Below are positions 4,436-5,480 of a stretch of 5,480 bases of DNA, piece after piece. The stretch is taken from contig VBEU01000073.1 in the NCBI GenBank assembly GCA_005883775.1, forward strand, positions 1 to 5,480, read 5' to 3'. The stretch comes from Chloroflexota bacterium. GTDB lineage: Bacteria; Chloroflexota; Limnocylindria; P2-11E. Position 1 is the stretch's first letter; every line of letters starts with the position of its first letter. The position numbers and the translations under genes were made by a program. The notes beneath the pieces are model-generated. The model saw only the letters and a list, made by a program, of their open reading frames with translations, was not told the origin of the DNA and did not search any database.

Positions 4436-5452
4436 GTGATCGCCGTCGATACGGAGCGTCTGACCGCGAGCCTTCCTACGGGGTACCGCGCGCGGCCGTT
4501 CGAGGATCGCGATCGCGAGCCGTGGGTCGCCGAGCGCAACACGTGGTACGGCCTGATGGAGCAGGGCAGCGCAAAGGAATGGCGTACGTGGGAAGCGATG
4601 GCTCCGGACAAGTCGCTTCTTCGGATCGCGGTCGACGACCCTTCGGGGCATCTCGCCGCGCTCGCCGATATCGGCGCCGGAGGCGCATTCCAGCATCCGG
4701 ATGGCGCGCAAAGTGGCGGCGTGTCGGTCGGGCGGGCCGACCGGAGCAAAGGGATCGGCAGTTCCCTGCTCGCAGTGATCATCGACGAAGCGATCCGGCG
4801 CAAGGCGCCGCGCTTCCTTGCCGGTGCCAGCGAGGCGCACCCCGACGCCCTGGCGTGGGCAGCGAAGCGAGGTTTCCGCGAGATCGGGCGGCGCATCGAG
4901 TCGTACGTCGAGCTCGCTTCGTTCGATCCCGACCGGTTTCGCGCGCGCGTCGATGACGTGCGCGGATCCGGCATCGCGCTCAAGACGATCGACGAGATCC
5001 TCGACGGCCGCGACGGCGAGACCCGCGAGGGCTTCATCCGAGCGCTGTACGACGCAGAGACGCCGATGTGGGACGACGTTCCGTGGGCGACGCCAACGCC
5101 GCACTGGCCGTACGACCGCTTCCGTCAGATGGGATTCGAGAGCGGCCAGATGATCGCCGATGTGTCCGTCGTCGCGTACGACGGCGACACGATCGCCGGA
5201 TTCACGATGACCGGCAAGCGACAGTCGCAGGATGGCTATACCTGGATGACGGGCGTCGGGCGCAGCTATCGCGGCCGCGGTCTCGCGACCGCCATCAAGG
5301 TCGAGGCGCTATCGCGGGCCAAAGCGAAAGGTCTGCGCGCGTTGCTCACGACCAACGACGAGCCGAACAAAGCGATGCGTGAGATCAACGCCAAGCTCGG
5401 ATACCGGACGCTGCCGGCACATGTGCAGCTGGAGAAGCCGCTGTTGCATTGA
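4436..5452 (+). CDS. Tandem-domain GNAT family N-acetyltransferase
   Basis: The protein has 338 residues and two GNAT folds. Domain 1 (about 15-155) has the acetyl-CoA pyrophosphate loop R103-x2-G106-x-G108 in RADRSKGIGSSLL. Domain 2 (about 175-338) has the loop R279-x2-G282-x-A284 in RSYRGRGLATAIK, followed by TTNDEPNKAM (305-314) and the typical closing KLGYR (320-324). Family members transfer an acetyl group from acetyl-CoA to an amine; tandem GNATs include mycothiol synthase and antibiotic- or peptide-modifying enzymes. The acceptor here cannot be read. Both loops look intact, so both domains might bind acetyl-CoA, unlike many tandem GNATs where one is degenerate. The frame stays open upstream to 4115, but that part is antisense to csbD and Arg-rich. 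GTG 4436 precedes the first recognisable domain residues (TERLTASLPTGYRARPF). It is transcribed divergently from csbD. Confidence 0.85.
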   Translation: MIAVDTERLTASLPTGYRARPFEDRDREPWVAERNTWYGLMEQGSAKEWRTWEAMAPDKSLLRIAVDDPSGHLAALADIGAGGAFQHPDGAQSGGVSVGRADRSKGIGSSLLAVIIDEAIRRKAPRFLAGASEAHPDALAWAAKRGFREIGRRIESYVELASFDPDRFRARVDDVRGSGIALKTIDEILDGRDGETREGFIRALYDAETPMWDDVPWATPTPHWPYDRFRQMGFESGQMIADVSVVAYDGDTIAGFTMTGKRQSQDGYTWMTGVGRSYRGRGLATAIKVEALSRAKAKGLRALLTTNDEPNKAMREINAKLGYRTLPAHVQLEKPLLH

Positions 5453-5480
5453 CCACCCGCGTGGCACGGCGTTCGCTCTA

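Noticed and set aside
4295..5104. Long minus-strand open frames opposite the GNAT gene
   Set aside because: Composition is Arg/Ala/Ser-rich without domains, and the plus strand carries a clear tandem GNAT with two acetyl-CoA loops.

Overview
The window is GC-rich bacterial chromosomal DNA with short intergenic gaps. Several genes lack a convincing Shine-Dalgarno sequence (TTG, GTG and possibly CTG starts), and the one tRNA does not encode its CCA end. The gene content (secreted animal-type haem peroxidase, Glyoxalase_3-like VOC protein, CsbD, tandem GNAT) and the start-codon style would fit Chloroflexota or another GC-rich soil or freshwater lineage such as Actinomycetota. That placement is a tentative inference; the window contains no phylogenetic marker.

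Layout. At the left edge (1-454, minus) is the N-terminal third or less of a secreted animal-type haem peroxidase; its C-terminus lies outside the window. Next comes a 325-bp gene-free stretch (455-779) holding several palindromes, one of which resembles a Gram-positive-type LexA/SOS box over the probable -10 of the next gene. A TTG-started HNH nuclease (780-1307, plus) has an N-terminal Cys4 zinc-binding segment and reads directly into a tRNA-Arg(TCT) gene (1269-1343); its stop codon is formed by the tRNA anticodon loop. A VOC/glyoxalase-like protein (1377-1988, plus) follows and converges on the next operon, sharing a CTAG tetranucleotide as both stop codons.

The minus-strand block 4276-1985 is, in transcription order: CsbD-like stress protein, a small lipoprotein with a heavy-metal-associated (HMA) CxxC domain, a short HExxH protein of unrecognised function, and a dihydrolipoyl dehydrogenase (lpd). 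The last three overlap by 4 and 1 bases, so translational coupling is likely. A strong hairpin lies between csbD and the HMA gene and buries the HMA start codon. At the right end (4436-5452, plus), divergent from csbD, is a tandem-GNAT acetyltransferase whose GTG start falls where a -35/-10 pair would start transcription, suggesting a leaderless mRNA.

The most interesting elements are the HMA-lipoprotein/HExxH/Lpd triad with its start-codon hairpin, and the HNH-tRNA overlap with an SOS-like operator. Functions come from motif reading only; no database search was possible.
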